From Nonomuraea helvata (lineage in GTDB: Bacteria > Actinomycetota > Actinomycetes > Streptosporangiales > Streptosporangiaceae): a DNA stretch of 64,000 nucleotides. Position 1 is the first letter of the stretch, and each line of letters begins with the position of its first letter. Where the stretch lies: positions 1,860,001 through 1,924,000 of the forward strand of contig NZ_BAAAXV010000001.1 of NCBI RefSeq assembly GCF_039535785.1. The letters are read 5' to 3'. The notes under the pieces were generated by a model that worked only from the letters and a program-made list of their open reading frames with translations, made no database searches and was not told the origin of the DNA. Shown here in pieces: positions 17,578-26,205 of the stretch. A program made the translations under genes and the position numbers.

Positions 17578-18195
17578 GTGGTCGCCATGAACCGCCTCAC
17601 CCAGATCTCCTTCACCGCCGCGCCCGCCGCGCTGCTCGGCGGCTGGCTCCTCATGCGTCCCTCGGGCGCCGACATCGCGGGCGGCCTCTGGTGGACGGCC
17701 GCGCACGTGGCGTGCCTGGCGGGGTTCCTCATGTTCGGCGTCATGACGCTGGGGCTGCGCGGCATGGCCGGTCCGGTGGCGGGCGGGCGCCGGGTGGCGC
17801 TGGAGGCGGCGACGGGCGTCGCGCTGCTGGGCCTGGCCGCCGCCGTCGTGCGGCTGGTGATGGGCCTGTACGCGGGGTTCGGCGGCGAGCCGGGGGCCGG
17901 GTTCGAGGCGATCGTGTACGGCATCGAGGCGCAGGTGTTCTTCGGCGCCCTGGTCGCGCTGGCGGTCATCCTGGCCGCGCTGCAGCGGGTCACGGTCGTG
18001 AGCGCGGGCGTGACGACCCTCGGCATGGTGGTGCTGGCCGTCGGGATGTACCAGACCGGCAGGGAGTCGGCCCTGGCCGCCCTGGGCATGGCGTTCATCT
18101 GGCTGGGCACGCTGCTGCTGGGACGGGGGACGTCCGGGCAGGTCCCGCGGGTGGGGCCGGGCGTCGGCTCCCCCGAGCTCGGAGCCGGCCGCTGA
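17578..18195 (+). CDS. Multi-pass membrane protein of unknown function
   Basis: About 205 residues, mostly hydrophobic, with roughly six membrane segments, for example LTQISFTAAPAALLGGWLLM, WTAAHVACLAGFLMFGVMTL, VALLGLAAAVVRLVMGLYAG and FFGALVALAVILAALQ. I do not recognise a catalytic motif or a named family; the pattern resembles small DUF-type integral membrane proteins of actinomycetes. The start may be GTG at 17578, four bases after GAGAGGG, or ATG at 17587. The C-terminal tail is short, glycine-rich and probably cytosolic. No operon partner is tightly linked. Confidence 0.6.
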   Translation: MVAMNRLTQISFTAAPAALLGGWLLMRPSGADIAGGLWWTAAHVACLAGFLMFGVMTLGLRGMAGPVAGGRRVALEAATGVALLGLAAAVVRLVMGLYAGFGGEPGAGFEAIVYGIEAQVFFGALVALAVILAALQRVTVVSAGVTTLGMVVLAVGMYQTGRESALAALGMAFIWLGTLLLGRGTSGQVPRVGPGVGSPELGAGR

Positions 18196-18275
18196 CAGCG
18201 CGGTCGGCGCGGGCCCGAGGTGGGTACGTTGACCACGACCCCTCCGACCCTGCAACGCAAAGGAAGTGGTTCCCC

Positions 18276-18818
18276 GTGCTCTACCTCTTCGGTTTCGAGC
18301 GCATCGGCGTGGCTGTGAGCGACATCTACTTCGTCGACCCGAACCCGACCGCGGGCCAGGAGGGAGCCGAGCGCGGTGTGCGCCTGGAGCTGCGCAGGCT
18401 TGAGCCGGGCGAGCTGCAGGGATCGATCTACTCGGCGCGGCCCATCACCGTGGACCGGCCCCTCTGGCGGGTGGACCTGCTGGAGTCGGTCACCGGCACG
18501 CCGGGGAGCTTCGACCGCACCCACCATCACCCCGCGCTGCGGGGGTGGGAGCCGGGCCGGCGGGTGTTCGACGAGCAGCTCTCCGGCGAGCCGCTGAAGT
18601 GGCTGGCGGAGCGGCTGGCCGACCTCGAGGGCGTGCTCGACGAGGCCGGGGTGGGCCACGACGAGATCAGCCCGGCCGACGTGGCGGGTCTGCGCGAGCG
18701 CGCCCCTGAGATCGTCGACGCCGTCAGCCGCCTGCTCGACGGCGTCCGCTCCGGCGCCCTCGCCACCCCGCCGAGCGACGCGCCGGACAGCTCCAGCGTC
18801 CGGGCCAGCTGGCTCTAG
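18276..18818 (+). CDS. Conserved-looking cytosolic protein, unidentified
   Basis: A 180-residue soluble protein starting VLYLFGFERIGVAVSDIYFVD; the GTG at 18276 has AAAGGAAG nine bases upstream. The first half is strand-rich and contains SARPITVDRPLWRVDLLE followed by a histidine cluster, FDRTHHHPALRGW; the second half has helices PLKWLAERLADLEGVL and AGLRERAPEIVDAVSRLL. I do not recognise the family. It is a single gene closed by a strong hairpin terminator and convergent with the next gene. Confidence 0.65.
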   Translation: MLYLFGFERIGVAVSDIYFVDPNPTAGQEGAERGVRLELRRLEPGELQGSIYSARPITVDRPLWRVDLLESVTGTPGSFDRTHHHPALRGWEPGRRVFDEQLSGEPLKWLAERLADLEGVLDEAGVGHDEISPADVAGLRERAPEIVDAVSRLLDGVRSGALATPPSDAPDSSSVRASWL

Positions 18819-18822
18819 CCCC

Positions 18823-18862
18823 GGCCGGCGCGGAGCGACCTCCTCGCCGCCCCGCGCCGGCC
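18823..18862. terminator. Strong hairpin between convergent genes
   Basis: GGCCGGCGCGG (18823-18833) pairs with CCGCGCCGGCC (18852-18862), an 11-bp perfect stem with an 18-base loop, followed on the plus strand by TTT. It lies five bases after the stop of the upstream gene. Confidence 0.7.
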
Positions 18863-18864
18863 TT

Positions 18865-19167
18865 TCAGCCGCCCATCCCGTACGACCCGACCAGCGTCGC
18901 CTCCACCCGCACCGGAGCGCCGACCACCCGTTCGCCGAGCCCGCGCTGGAACTCGGTGAACGCGCTCAACTTCGTCAGCGGCGAAAGGTCACCGTCGCTG
19001 ATCACCACATGGACGAAGGTCACCCCGTCGGCCAGCCGGAGCGACATGTAGCGCAGCCCGCCGGGGTCCTCGGCGTTCAGCTCGGCGAAGACCTGCTCGA
19101 CAATCCGCTGGTTGTCGTCGGCCACCTCCGGCCGCGTCTCGTACCTGATCATCGCCATCGTGCTCAT
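18865..19167 (-). CDS. Small alpha+beta barrel protein (ABM-like), unidentified
   Basis: A 100-residue protein that starts at an ATG with AGGAGG a few bases upstream, so translation is likely efficient. The order of strands and helices (MIRYETRPEVADDNQRIVEQVFAEL in pieces, then VTFVHVVISDGD and FTEFQRGLGERV) fits a dimeric ferredoxin-like barrel of the antibiotic biosynthesis monooxygenase superfamily. Homologues are commonly called hypothetical. No neighbour gives a clue to its role. Confidence 0.6.
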   Translation of the reverse strand: MSTMAMIRYETRPEVADDNQRIVEQVFAELNAEDPGGLRYMSLRLADGVTFVHVVISDGDLSPLTKLSAFTEFQRGLGERVVGAPVRVEATLVGSYGMGG

Positions 19168-19313
19168 CCGTCCTCCTGACCCAGTGCCCCAGTGCCATTC
19201 ATCTCATATAGATCCGCATGCCCACCGAAATTCATCGGTCAGAGTAACGCGAAGGCGGCATGAGTGGATGTTCTCGGTGATTGGCGCGGACTTCCAGACG
19301 GGCGGTTTGGAAC

Positions 19314-19913
19314 GTGACATCCCCTCCTGTTGAGCCGAAGAAGGACCACCGGGTCCAGATCATCGTCGCGATCATCGGCGCCTGCGCCGCGATCGTCACC
19401 GCGCTGATCCCGGTCGTGCTCATAGCGAACAAATCCGACGAGAAGCCCACCCCCAGCCCGGCACCCGGGACCACCACGATGGCCGCCCCTTCGACGTCCG
19501 GCAGGTCCGAGACGGCCGAGCCGGTCGTCGGGAGTTCGCCGGACGAATCGGTCTCCGTGCCGGAGGACTACCAGGGCACCTGGAGCGGCCGGATCGACTG
19601 GATGGTCCCCGGCTGGGGCTCGTACAACACCACGCTGACCATCACGTCGGGCTCGCTGACGGCGATGGTGGGCCAGTTCACCACGAACGGCGGCCAGTGC
19701 AGGGGGCTGCTCTACCTGGAGTCCGGCGGCGGCCCGGTGGTGCTGCGGCTGTCGACGACGTACAACGTGGGCTCCTGCTCGGTGCTGGCGGACGTGAAGC
19801 TGACGCTGAGCGGGGACGACGAGCTGGACTACGAGCTCGTCGGCGCGCAGTTCGCCAACATGATCGTCAATCAGCCCTCGCCCCCGGCCCGGGGGGCGCT
19901 GCGGCGCGAATGA
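19314..19913 (+). CDS. Membrane-anchored extracytoplasmic protein, unidentified
   Basis: The roughly 199-residue protein has a charged N-terminus (EPKKDHR), one membrane helix (VQIIVAIIGACAAIVTALIP), a Pro/Ser/Thr-rich linker of about 50 residues and a C-terminal beta-rich domain of about 110 residues with two cysteines (GGQCRGLLYL and VGSCSVLADV) that could form a disulfide. The repeated WSGRIDWMVPGWG and TLTITSGSLTAMVGQF elements suggest a small beta-barrel or sandwich. The layout is that of a signal-anchored sensor or cell-wall protein. GTG at 19314 is a tentative start, as no clear ribosome binding site is present. Confidence 0.55.
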   Translation: MTSPPVEPKKDHRVQIIVAIIGACAAIVTALIPVVLIANKSDEKPTPSPAPGTTTMAAPSTSGRSETAEPVVGSSPDESVSVPEDYQGTWSGRIDWMVPGWGSYNTTLTITSGSLTAMVGQFTTNGGQCRGLLYLESGGGPVVLRLSTTYNVGSCSVLADVKLTLSGDDELDYELVGAQFANMIVNQPSPPARGALRRE

Positions 19914-19917
19914 CCAC

Positions 19918-20799
19918 TCACGCCTGGGGAGCGGCCGGGCGGCGGTGCAGGAGGCCGAAGCGCGTCCACATGGACTCCGCCGCCTCGATAGAGGCCCCCG
20001 TGCGGGCCGGGTCCACCGCGGCGAGCTGGGTGACCAAAGCCTGGGCCACCGCCATGCCGGCCGTCAGCGACGGGAAGAACGCCTCACCCTCCGCCGGCAC
20101 GATCACCACCTCCTCCGCCGCGTCGGCCAGCGCGGGGCTGGCCGCGTCCGTCAGGGCGAACACCCGCGCCCCGCGCGAACGGGCCAGGTTGGCGGCCAGG
20201 ACCGTGCTCTCGTACAGCCGCCAGAAGCTGATCGCCACCATCACGTCCCCTGCCCCGATGGCGGCCACCGTGTTGGCCAGCTCCGCGTCGCCGTTGGTCA
20301 CGGCCGTGACGGGATAGCCCGCCAGGCGGGCGTTGTGCGCGAGAGCGAGCCCGACGGCCGCGTAGCTGCCGTCGGCGACGATCACCGTACGGCGGGCCGC
20401 GGCGACGGCCTCGGCGATCGCCACCAGCGCCCCTTCGTCCAGGCGCCGGTTGAGCAGCGCCAGGCTGTCCAGGTCGCGGCGGAGCGAACGGGAGCTGGGC
20501 GAGCCGCTGCCCCGGTGCTCGGCGGCGACCTGGCCGGCGCTCAGCGAGGACAGGTACCGGGCGCGCAGCTCCTGCTGGAGCGCCGGCCACCCCGCGAACC
20601 CGAGCGCCTGGGCCGTGCGCGTCACCGTCGCCACGTTCACCCCCGCGAGCTGCGCCAGCTCCCCGGCCGACCCGAACGAGGCCCGGCGCGGCTGCGAGAG
20701 CAGCACCTCGAGCACGGCGGCCGCCTTGCCGCGCAGGCCACGCGCGGGCACGCGGGCGCGCAGCCAGCCCTCGAAGCCGTCCCTGGCGTGCTCTGTCAC
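19918..20799 (-). CDS. MurR/RpiR-family transcriptional regulator
   Basis: The 293-residue protein joins an N-terminal RpiR helix-turn-helix (SAGELAQLAGVNVATVTRTA) to a C-terminal SIS domain (RTVIVADGSYAAVGLALAHN, GDVMVAISFWRLYEST, GARVFALTDAASPALADAA) that binds phosphorylated sugars or related ligands. GTG at 20799 has GGAGAGGG upstream and is chosen over longer frames, whose extra N-terminal residues look random. It is divergent from the MFS - GAF - amidohydrolase operon, with 147 bases between, and most likely regulates it. Confidence 0.88.
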   Translation of the reverse strand: MTEHARDGFEGWLRARVPARGLRGKAAAVLEVLLSQPRRASFGSAGELAQLAGVNVATVTRTAQALGFAGWPALQQELRARYLSSLSAGQVAAEHRGSGSPSSRSLRRDLDSLALLNRRLDEGALVAIAEAVAAARRTVIVADGSYAAVGLALAHNARLAGYPVTAVTNGDAELANTVAAIGAGDVMVAISFWRLYESTVLAANLARSRGARVFALTDAASPALADAAEEVVIVPAEGEAFFPSLTAGMAVAQALVTQLAAVDPARTGASIEAAESMWTRFGLLHRRPAAPQA

Positions 20800-20855
20800 G
20801 TGTCCCTCTCCAAGCGTCCCGGCGGAACATGCTACGCGGTCATGACGCCACCAAC

Positions 20856-20906
20856 TTGCAAAGACCATTGCATTTCGTCCATTTCGCACTATATGTTGCT
20901 TCGCAA
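20856..20906. promoter_or_regulatory. Candidate RpiR operator region
   Basis: The divergent spacer contains TTGCA twice in direct orientation 12 bases apart (20856 and 20868) and a short inverted pair TTGC/GCAA at 20896-20906. The AT-rich block is exceptional for the neighbourhood and lies between the two start codons. Confidence 0.35.
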
Positions 20907-20946
20907 TTGACTTGAAGGGCCACGACCTGGGGAAAGGTGTTGTTCG

Positions 20947-22321
20947 ATGACCTTGTTGGCCCGTCTGGACCGGCTCCCGCTGAGCCGTCCCCACTACCTA
21001 CTCCTCCTCATCGGCGGCCTCGGCTACACCTTCGACGGCATGGACTCGGCCGTGGTCGCGTTCCTGCTCCCGAGCGCGAAGGCCGCCTGGGGCCTGTCCG
21101 ACGGCCAGCTCGGCTTCATCGGATCGGCCACCCCGTTCGGCTTCCTCTTCGGCGCGACCATCGCGGGCCTGCTGGGCGACCGCATCGGCCGCAAGAAGGT
21201 GATGATGTATGCGCTCGCCTTCTACGCCGTCTTCTCCGTGGTCGCCGCGTTCGCCCCGAACTACGAGGTGTTCCTGGCGGCCAGAGTCCTCGCCGGGGCG
21301 GGCGCGGGCGCGGAGAGCGCGATCATCGCGCCGTTCCTGTCCGAGTTCGTCCCGGCCAAGCGGCGCGGCTGGTTCATCGGCGCGCTGGCCGGGTTCTTCT
21401 CGTTCGGGTTCGTGGCGGCCGCGCTGATCGGGCGGTTCGTGGTGCCGACGATGGACGACGGCTGGCGGATCGCGCAGGTGGTCACCGCGCTGCCGATCGT
21501 GATGCTGCTGTGGTGGCGCCGCTCGCTGCCCGAGTCGCCGCGCTACCTCCTGCAGAACGGCCGCGTGGACGAGGCCGAGGCGGTGGTCGCCGACCTCGAA
21601 CGCCGCGTCGAGCGGGCCACCGGCCGACCGCTCCCGCCGGTGCCCGAGTCCGCGGTCGCGCCCTCCACCGGCACGACCAAGGTCAACCTGCTCAGCGCGC
21701 TCCGCTTCCTGTGGAGCCCGGTCATGGCCAGGCGCACGGCGGTCACGTGGCTGGTCTGGTTCGTGATCACGTTCTCGTACTACGGGTTCTTCTCGTGGAT
21801 CCCCACCCTGCTCGTGCAGCGCGGCATCACGGTGACCAAGAGCTTCGAGTTCTCGATCATCATCTACCTGGCGCAGGTGCCCGGCTACTTCTCGGCCGCC
21901 TGGCTGTCGGAGCGGCTCGACCGCAAGAACATCATCGCGATCTACCTGGCCGGCTCGGCGGTCAGCGCGTTCTGGCTGTCGCAGATGGACACGCCCCCCC
22001 ACGATCACGCTCGCGGGCGCGGTGCTGTCGTTCTTCCTGAACGGCACGTACGCGGGCGTCTACTCCTACACCCCCGAGGTCTTCCCCACCTGGATCCGCG
22101 CCACCGGCACCGGCCTGTCGAGCGCGTTCGGGCGGGTCGGCAGCATCCTGGCTCCGACGATCATCGGGCTGTCGGCGGCGAAGCTCGGCTTCGGCGGCGT
22201 GTTCGGCCTGACGACCGCGGTGCTCGCGGCCGGGGTGGTGTGCGTGGTCGTGTTCGGCCTGGCCACGGCCGGGCGATCACTGGAGGAGCTGACGGAACCC
22301 GCCAAGGAGGCGACCCGATGA
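20947..22321 (+). pseudogene. MFS transporter interrupted by a +1 frameshift
   Basis: The product is a 12-helix major facilitator of the aromatic acid/sugar porter type. Helix 2-3 has GDRIGRKKVMMYALAFY, the central loop has PESPRYLLQNGRVDEAE, and helix 11 region has SYTPEVFPTWIRATGTGL. The frame is open to LSQMDTPP and resumes one base later as TLAGAVLSFFLNGTYAG; the break is at a run of seven C residues (21994-22000), where six would restore the frame. Without repair the protein loses its last three or four helices. A homopolymer sequencing error is as likely as a true mutation. The stop overlaps the GAF gene start (ATGA). Confidence 0.8.
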
Positions 22322-22746
22322 CCGTACTGACCGAGCTCGAGGAGAAGGTGCGGCAGGAGGTGGGAGTGCGGCTGTTCACCGTCCTGGCCTGGGTGCCGGA
22401 GCGGCGCGCGCTCCGGCGGATCCACAGCAGCCATCCTGAGCAGTATCCGGTCGGCGGGGAGAAGACCGTGGAGGTCGCCCAGGGCTGGCTGGCGCGGTGC
22501 ATCGAGGGGCGCGAGCCGTACTTCGGCAAGGACCGGGCCGCCGTGCGGGAGATCTTCGCCGACCACGAGCTGATCGAGAGCATGGGCTGCGGGTCGATCA
22601 TCAACATTCCGGTGGTTCATCAAGGGGAGGTGCTCGGCGTGCTGAACATCCTCGACGCCGAGGGAAGCTATGACGAGGAGTCGGTGGCGGCGGCCCGGAC
22701 GCTGGCCCCGCTCGCCGTACCCGCGCTGCGTGGAGGTGACGCGTGA
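22318..22746 (+). CDS. GAF-domain protein
   Basis: A 142-residue single GAF domain, with the opening VGVRLFTVLAWVPERRALRRI, the GGEKTVEVAQGWLARCIEG helix region and the final strands CGSIINIPVVHQGEVLGVLNIL. GAF domains bind small ligands or redox signals; no output domain is attached. The ATG overlaps the MFS stop and the TGA overlaps the next start, so expression is tightly coupled with transport and amidohydrolase genes. Comparable small GAF proteins accompany amidohydrolase/transport operons, where they may be ligand-binding or catalytic accessory proteins; that role is not established. Confidence 0.8.
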   Translation: MTVLTELEEKVRQEVGVRLFTVLAWVPERRALRRIHSSHPEQYPVGGEKTVEVAQGWLARCIEGREPYFGKDRAAVREIFADHELIESMGCGSIINIPVVHQGEVLGVLNILDAEGSYDEESVAAARTLAPLAVPALRGGDA

Positions 22747-23957
22747 GCGGCCTGCTGCTGCGTGACGCCCTGGTCCTCGACGTGGCGAGCGGCGAGTACG
22801 CCGAAGGCGACCTGCGCTGCGAGGACGGCCGCGTCGTCGAGGCGGGGCCCCGGCTGAGCGCTCCGGACGGCACACGGGTGATCGACGTCGCCGGCGCCCA
22901 CGTGGTGCCCGGGCTGATCGACGCGCACGTGCACGTCACCGCCTCCACCGCGAACCTCGGCTCGCTCGGCGCCATGTCCCCCTCGTACGTGACCGCCCAC
23001 AGCGCCCGGATCATGAGCGACATGCTCGACCGCGGCTTCACCACGGTCCGCGACGCGTCCGGCGCCGACTTCGGGCTGGCCGACGCCCAGGCGGAGGGGC
23101 TGATCCGGGGCCCGCGCCTGCTGTTCTGCGGCAAGGGGCTGAGCCAGACGGGCGGCCACGCCGACTTCCGCGGCCGCGGCGAGCACCTGCGCGACGACCA
23201 CCCGTGCTGCGCGGGCGTCGGCCGCGTGGCCGACGGCGTCGACGCGGTCCGCGCCGCGGCCCGCGACGAGCTGCGCAAGGGCGCGCACCACATCAAGGTC
23301 ATGGCCTCCGGCGGCGTGGCCTCCCCGACCGACCGCATCGACTCGACCCAGTACTCCATGGACGAGCTGCGCGCGGTGGTCGAGGAGGCCGAGGCCGCCA
23401 ACCGGTACGTCGCCGCCCACGCCTACACCGCCAGGGCCGTCAACCGGGCGCTCGAGGCGGGCGTGCGCTCCGTCGAACACGGGAACCTGATCGACGACGC
23501 GAGCGTCGAGCTCTTCCTGCGGCACGACGCGTTCCTGGTGCCGACGCTGGTGACGTACTGGGCGCTCAAGCAGGAAGGACGCGACTTCGGGCTGCCCGAG
23601 CGGAGCTGGCGCAAGGTGGACGAGGTGCTCGAGGCGGGCCTGGCCGCGCTGGAGCGCGCCGCCCGGGGCGGGGTGCGGCTGGCGTACGGGACGGACCTGC
23701 TCGGCGGCATGCACCGGCACCAGAACCACGAGTTCCGGCTGCGGCGCGAGGTGCAGCAACCGATCGACGTGCTGCGGGCCGCCACCGTCGGGGCGGCGGA
23801 GCTGGTGGGGATGGCGGGCGAGCTCGGCACGCTGGCCGTGGGCGCGCACGCCGACCTGCTGGTGCTCGACGGCGACCCGCTGGCCGACATCGACGTCCTC
23901 GCCGACCCCACCCACATCCGCCACGTCGTCCAGGCGGGCCTGGTCGTCTCGGCCTGA
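22743..23957 (+). CDS. Metal-dependent amidohydrolase (imidazolonepropionase/dipeptidase-like)
   Basis: The 404-residue protein has the complete amidohydrolase barrel: the HxH metal motif in GLIDAHVHVTAS, the lysine ligand in HHIKVMASGG, histidines in YVAAHAYTARA and VRSVEHGNL and the catalytic aspartate in LAYGTDLLGG, ending with the small beta-sandwich LAVGAHADLLVLDGDP. This group includes prolidase-like and cyclic amide hydrolases. The GTG start overlaps the GAF stop (GTGA). With the transporter, it probably imports and hydrolyses an amide or cyclic dipeptide-like compound under RpiR control; the compound is unknown. Confidence 0.88.
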   Translation: MSGLLLRDALVLDVASGEYAEGDLRCEDGRVVEAGPRLSAPDGTRVIDVAGAHVVPGLIDAHVHVTASTANLGSLGAMSPSYVTAHSARIMSDMLDRGFTTVRDASGADFGLADAQAEGLIRGPRLLFCGKGLSQTGGHADFRGRGEHLRDDHPCCAGVGRVADGVDAVRAAARDELRKGAHHIKVMASGGVASPTDRIDSTQYSMDELRAVVEEAEAANRYVAAHAYTARAVNRALEAGVRSVEHGNLIDDASVELFLRHDAFLVPTLVTYWALKQEGRDFGLPERSWRKVDEVLEAGLAALERAARGGVRLAYGTDLLGGMHRHQNHEFRLRREVQQPIDVLRAATVGAAELVGMAGELGTLAVGAHADLLVLDGDPLADIDVLADPTHIRHVVQAGLVVSA

Positions 23958-23964
23958 CCCCCCG

Positions 23965-24010
23965 AGGGACCCCACGCCGCTGTACGGCCCGTACTTCGGC
24001 CGGGGTCCCT
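23965..24010 (+). terminator. Hairpin after the amidohydrolase operon
   Basis: AGGGACCCC (23965-23973) pairs with GGGGTCCCT (24002-24010); the loop contains further G/C complementarity. It follows the stop codon by seven bases and ends in a single extra T. Confidence 0.6.
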
Positions 24011-24050
24011 TGGGAGAGAGACGGCGCGGAGGAGCGGGCATAGTGGCAGG

Positions 24051-24863
24051 GTGACGACGCTGACGCGCGCCGCTCTCGTGGTCGCCACGGTGCTGGTCCT
24101 GCTGCTCGCCCTCCTGTGGATGTGCCAGCGGCGGCTCATCTACCTGCCCGACAGCACCCCGCCCCCGCCCGCCGGGGAGGTCGTCCCGGGCGCGCGCGAC
24201 GTCTCGTTCACGACCTCCGACGGCCTCCGGCTCGCCGCCTGGTACGTGCCCGGCACCCGTGACGTCACCGTCCTGATCGCCGGCGGCAACGCGGGCAACA
24301 GGCGGGACCGTGCCCCGCTGGCCCGCGCCCTGTCGGAGCACGGGCTCGCGGTGCTCCTGATGGACTACCGCGGCTACGGCGGCAACCCGGGGGCGCCGAC
24401 GGAGGAAGGCCTCCACCGCGACGCCCTGGCCGCCCGCGAGCTCATCAGCGGCTCCCGCGTCATCTACTTCGGCGAGAGCTTGGGCGCGGGCGTGGTCACG
24501 AGGCTGGCGCTGGAGCGCCCGGCCGACGGCCTCGTGCTGCGCTCACCGTTCACCGACCTGGCCGCCGCCGGAGCGGCCAACTACCCGTTCCTGCCGGTCA
24601 GGCCGCTGCTGCGGGACCGCTTCCCGGTCGCGGAGAACGTCGCGCGGATCCGGGCGCCGGTCGTGGTCGTGTACGGCACGCGCGACGCCATCGTGCCCCC
24701 GCGGCTCAGCAGAGCGGTCGCCCAGGCGGCGGCCGGCCACGTCACGACCGTCGAGGTAGCCGGGGCGGACCACAACGACCTGGCCATGCTGACCGGCCCC
24801 GACGTCGTGGCCGCCGTGGCCGGGCTGGCCGAGCGGATCGCCCGCCGGGAGAACGGGTCATAA
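24051..24863 (+). CDS. Membrane-anchored alpha/beta hydrolase
   Basis: The 270-residue protein has an N-terminal membrane helix (ALVVATVLVLLLALLWM) followed by an S33/ABHD13-like hydrolase: oxyanion region VLIAGGNAGNRRDRAPLA, DYRGYGGNPG, nucleophile GESLGAG, acid YGTRDAIVPP and histidine GADHNDL. The complete triad and single anchor suggest a surface- or membrane-facing esterase or peptidase. The GTG start at 24051 has no strong ribosome binding site. The degenerate PBP gene begins 37 bases downstream in the same direction, so the two may share a transcript. Confidence 0.82.
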   Translation: MTTLTRAALVVATVLVLLLALLWMCQRRLIYLPDSTPPPPAGEVVPGARDVSFTTSDGLRLAAWYVPGTRDVTVLIAGGNAGNRRDRAPLARALSEHGLAVLLMDYRGYGGNPGAPTEEGLHRDALAARELISGSRVIYFGESLGAGVVTRLALERPADGLVLRSPFTDLAAAGAANYPFLPVRPLLRDRFPVAENVARIRAPVVVVYGTRDAIVPPRLSRAVAQAAAGHVTTVEVAGADHNDLAMLTGPDVVAAVAGLAERIARRENGS

Positions 24864-24900
24864 TGAGGCCGGCCCATCCGCCGCTCTCCGAGGGGACCGC

Positions 24901-26205
24901 ATGAAGCGATTACACGTCGGTGTGAGCGTCCTCGGGGCGAGCGCGCTGCTGGCCGCCGGCTTCCTGCTGCTGCGGGACGGCGACGAGGGCGTGCCACCGC
25001 GTGAACGTCTGGCGGTCGCCGCCACGGCGACCCGGCCCAACGTGCTGACGGACGCGCAGGGCGCCGTCATGGAGGAGCTCACCGGCGACTGCGGCGCCAG
25101 CCGATATCCGTACCTGTGCATGCGGGTGAAGAGCGAGCTCGGCGAGCAGCTGCTCGCCCGCGGCGGCCTGACCATCAAGACGGCGGTCGACCCGCGCATG
25201 CAGCAGGCCGCCCAGCAGGCCATCGACCAGTTGGTCAGCCGCGACGACCAGCCGATCGCCGCCCAGGTCATGATCGTCCCTGGCACCGGTGAGATCAGGG
25301 CCATGGCCACCAGCAAGGCCCCCGACGACGTGCTCGCCTTCCAGCAGGGCAGCACGGCGATGACGTACACGCTGACCGCGGCGCTGGAAGGCGGCATGCG
25401 CTACGACGACGGCTTCCCCTACGCCGGCGGGTACCGGGCACCGAACTACGCGGCGTTCAAGAACTGCAAAGGCGAGGCGGTCGGCGATCCGGCGTTCACC
25501 ATCACCAACGCGAGGCAGCGCCACAGCGAGTTCACCACGCTGCGCTCCGGCACCCGGGCCGTCGAGAACACGTTCTTCATGAAGCTGACGGAGAAGGTCG
25601 GCCTGTGCGAGAGCGTGCAGGCGGCCCAGCGCCTCGGGCTCAAGCGGGGCGACGGGATGCCGCTGCAGGAGTACGAGACGTTCTCGATGGGCGTCAACGA
25701 GGTGGACCCGGTCTCGGTCACCGACACGTACGCGACCCTCGCCGCCCGGGGCAGGCACTGCGAGCCCAGGGCGGTCACGGAGGTGCGCGACGGGGCGTTC
25801 GTCCGTTCCTTCCCCGCGCAGTGCCAGGACGTGCTGGAGGCGCCGGTCGCCGACGCGGTGAACGGCGTGCTGAGGGAGACGCTGGGCGGGACCCCCCTCG
25901 GCCCGAACGTGGCGGCCATAGAAGGCAACGCCGACTCCTTCACCACCGCCTGGTACGCCGGTTACACCCCCGACCTGGCCTCCGCCGTCGCCGTCGGCGA
26001 TCCCCGGCGCCCCCAGCACCAGCACCGCCTGACCGACGTCACCATCGGTGGCCTCCACTACGACCAGGTGTACGGTCTGTCGCTCCCCGGCCCCATCTGG
26101 AAGTCCTCGATGAGCACGGTTCTCCCCGGCCTCCCGGGGACGGCGTTCGTCAAGCCCGACGCCGACCGGTTCGGCGGCTGTCGCGACCACTGCGCCCCCT
26201 CATGA
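24901..26205 (+). CDS. Penicillin-binding-protein transpeptidase-like pseudoenzyme
   Basis: The 434-residue protein has a signal-anchor helix (residues about 5-24), a short stretch like the end of a class A PBP linker (TIKTAVDPRMQQAAQQAI) and a full-length transpeptidase fold recognisable by GTGEIRAMAT, QQGSTAMTYTLTAALEGG, NTFFMKLTEKVGL, SMGVNEVDPVSV and AWYAGYTPDLASAVAVG. All three catalytic motifs are changed: SxxK reads S151-T-A-M154, SxN reads V-E-N at about 221-223, and KTG reads I-E-G at 340-342. There is no glycosyltransferase domain. Several added cysteines may form disulfides. It cannot be a normal transpeptidase; a scaffolding or binding role at the cell wall is inference. Confidence 0.85.
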   Translation: MKRLHVGVSVLGASALLAAGFLLLRDGDEGVPPRERLAVAATATRPNVLTDAQGAVMEELTGDCGASRYPYLCMRVKSELGEQLLARGGLTIKTAVDPRMQQAAQQAIDQLVSRDDQPIAAQVMIVPGTGEIRAMATSKAPDDVLAFQQGSTAMTYTLTAALEGGMRYDDGFPYAGGYRAPNYAAFKNCKGEAVGDPAFTITNARQRHSEFTTLRSGTRAVENTFFMKLTEKVGLCESVQAAQRLGLKRGDGMPLQEYETFSMGVNEVDPVSVTDTYATLAARGRHCEPRAVTEVRDGAFVRSFPAQCQDVLEAPVADAVNGVLRETLGGTPLGPNVAAIEGNADSFTTAWYAGYTPDLASAVAVGDPRRPQHQHRLTDVTIGGLHYDQVYGLSLPGPIWKSSMSTVLPGLPGTAFVKPDADRFGGCRDHCAPS

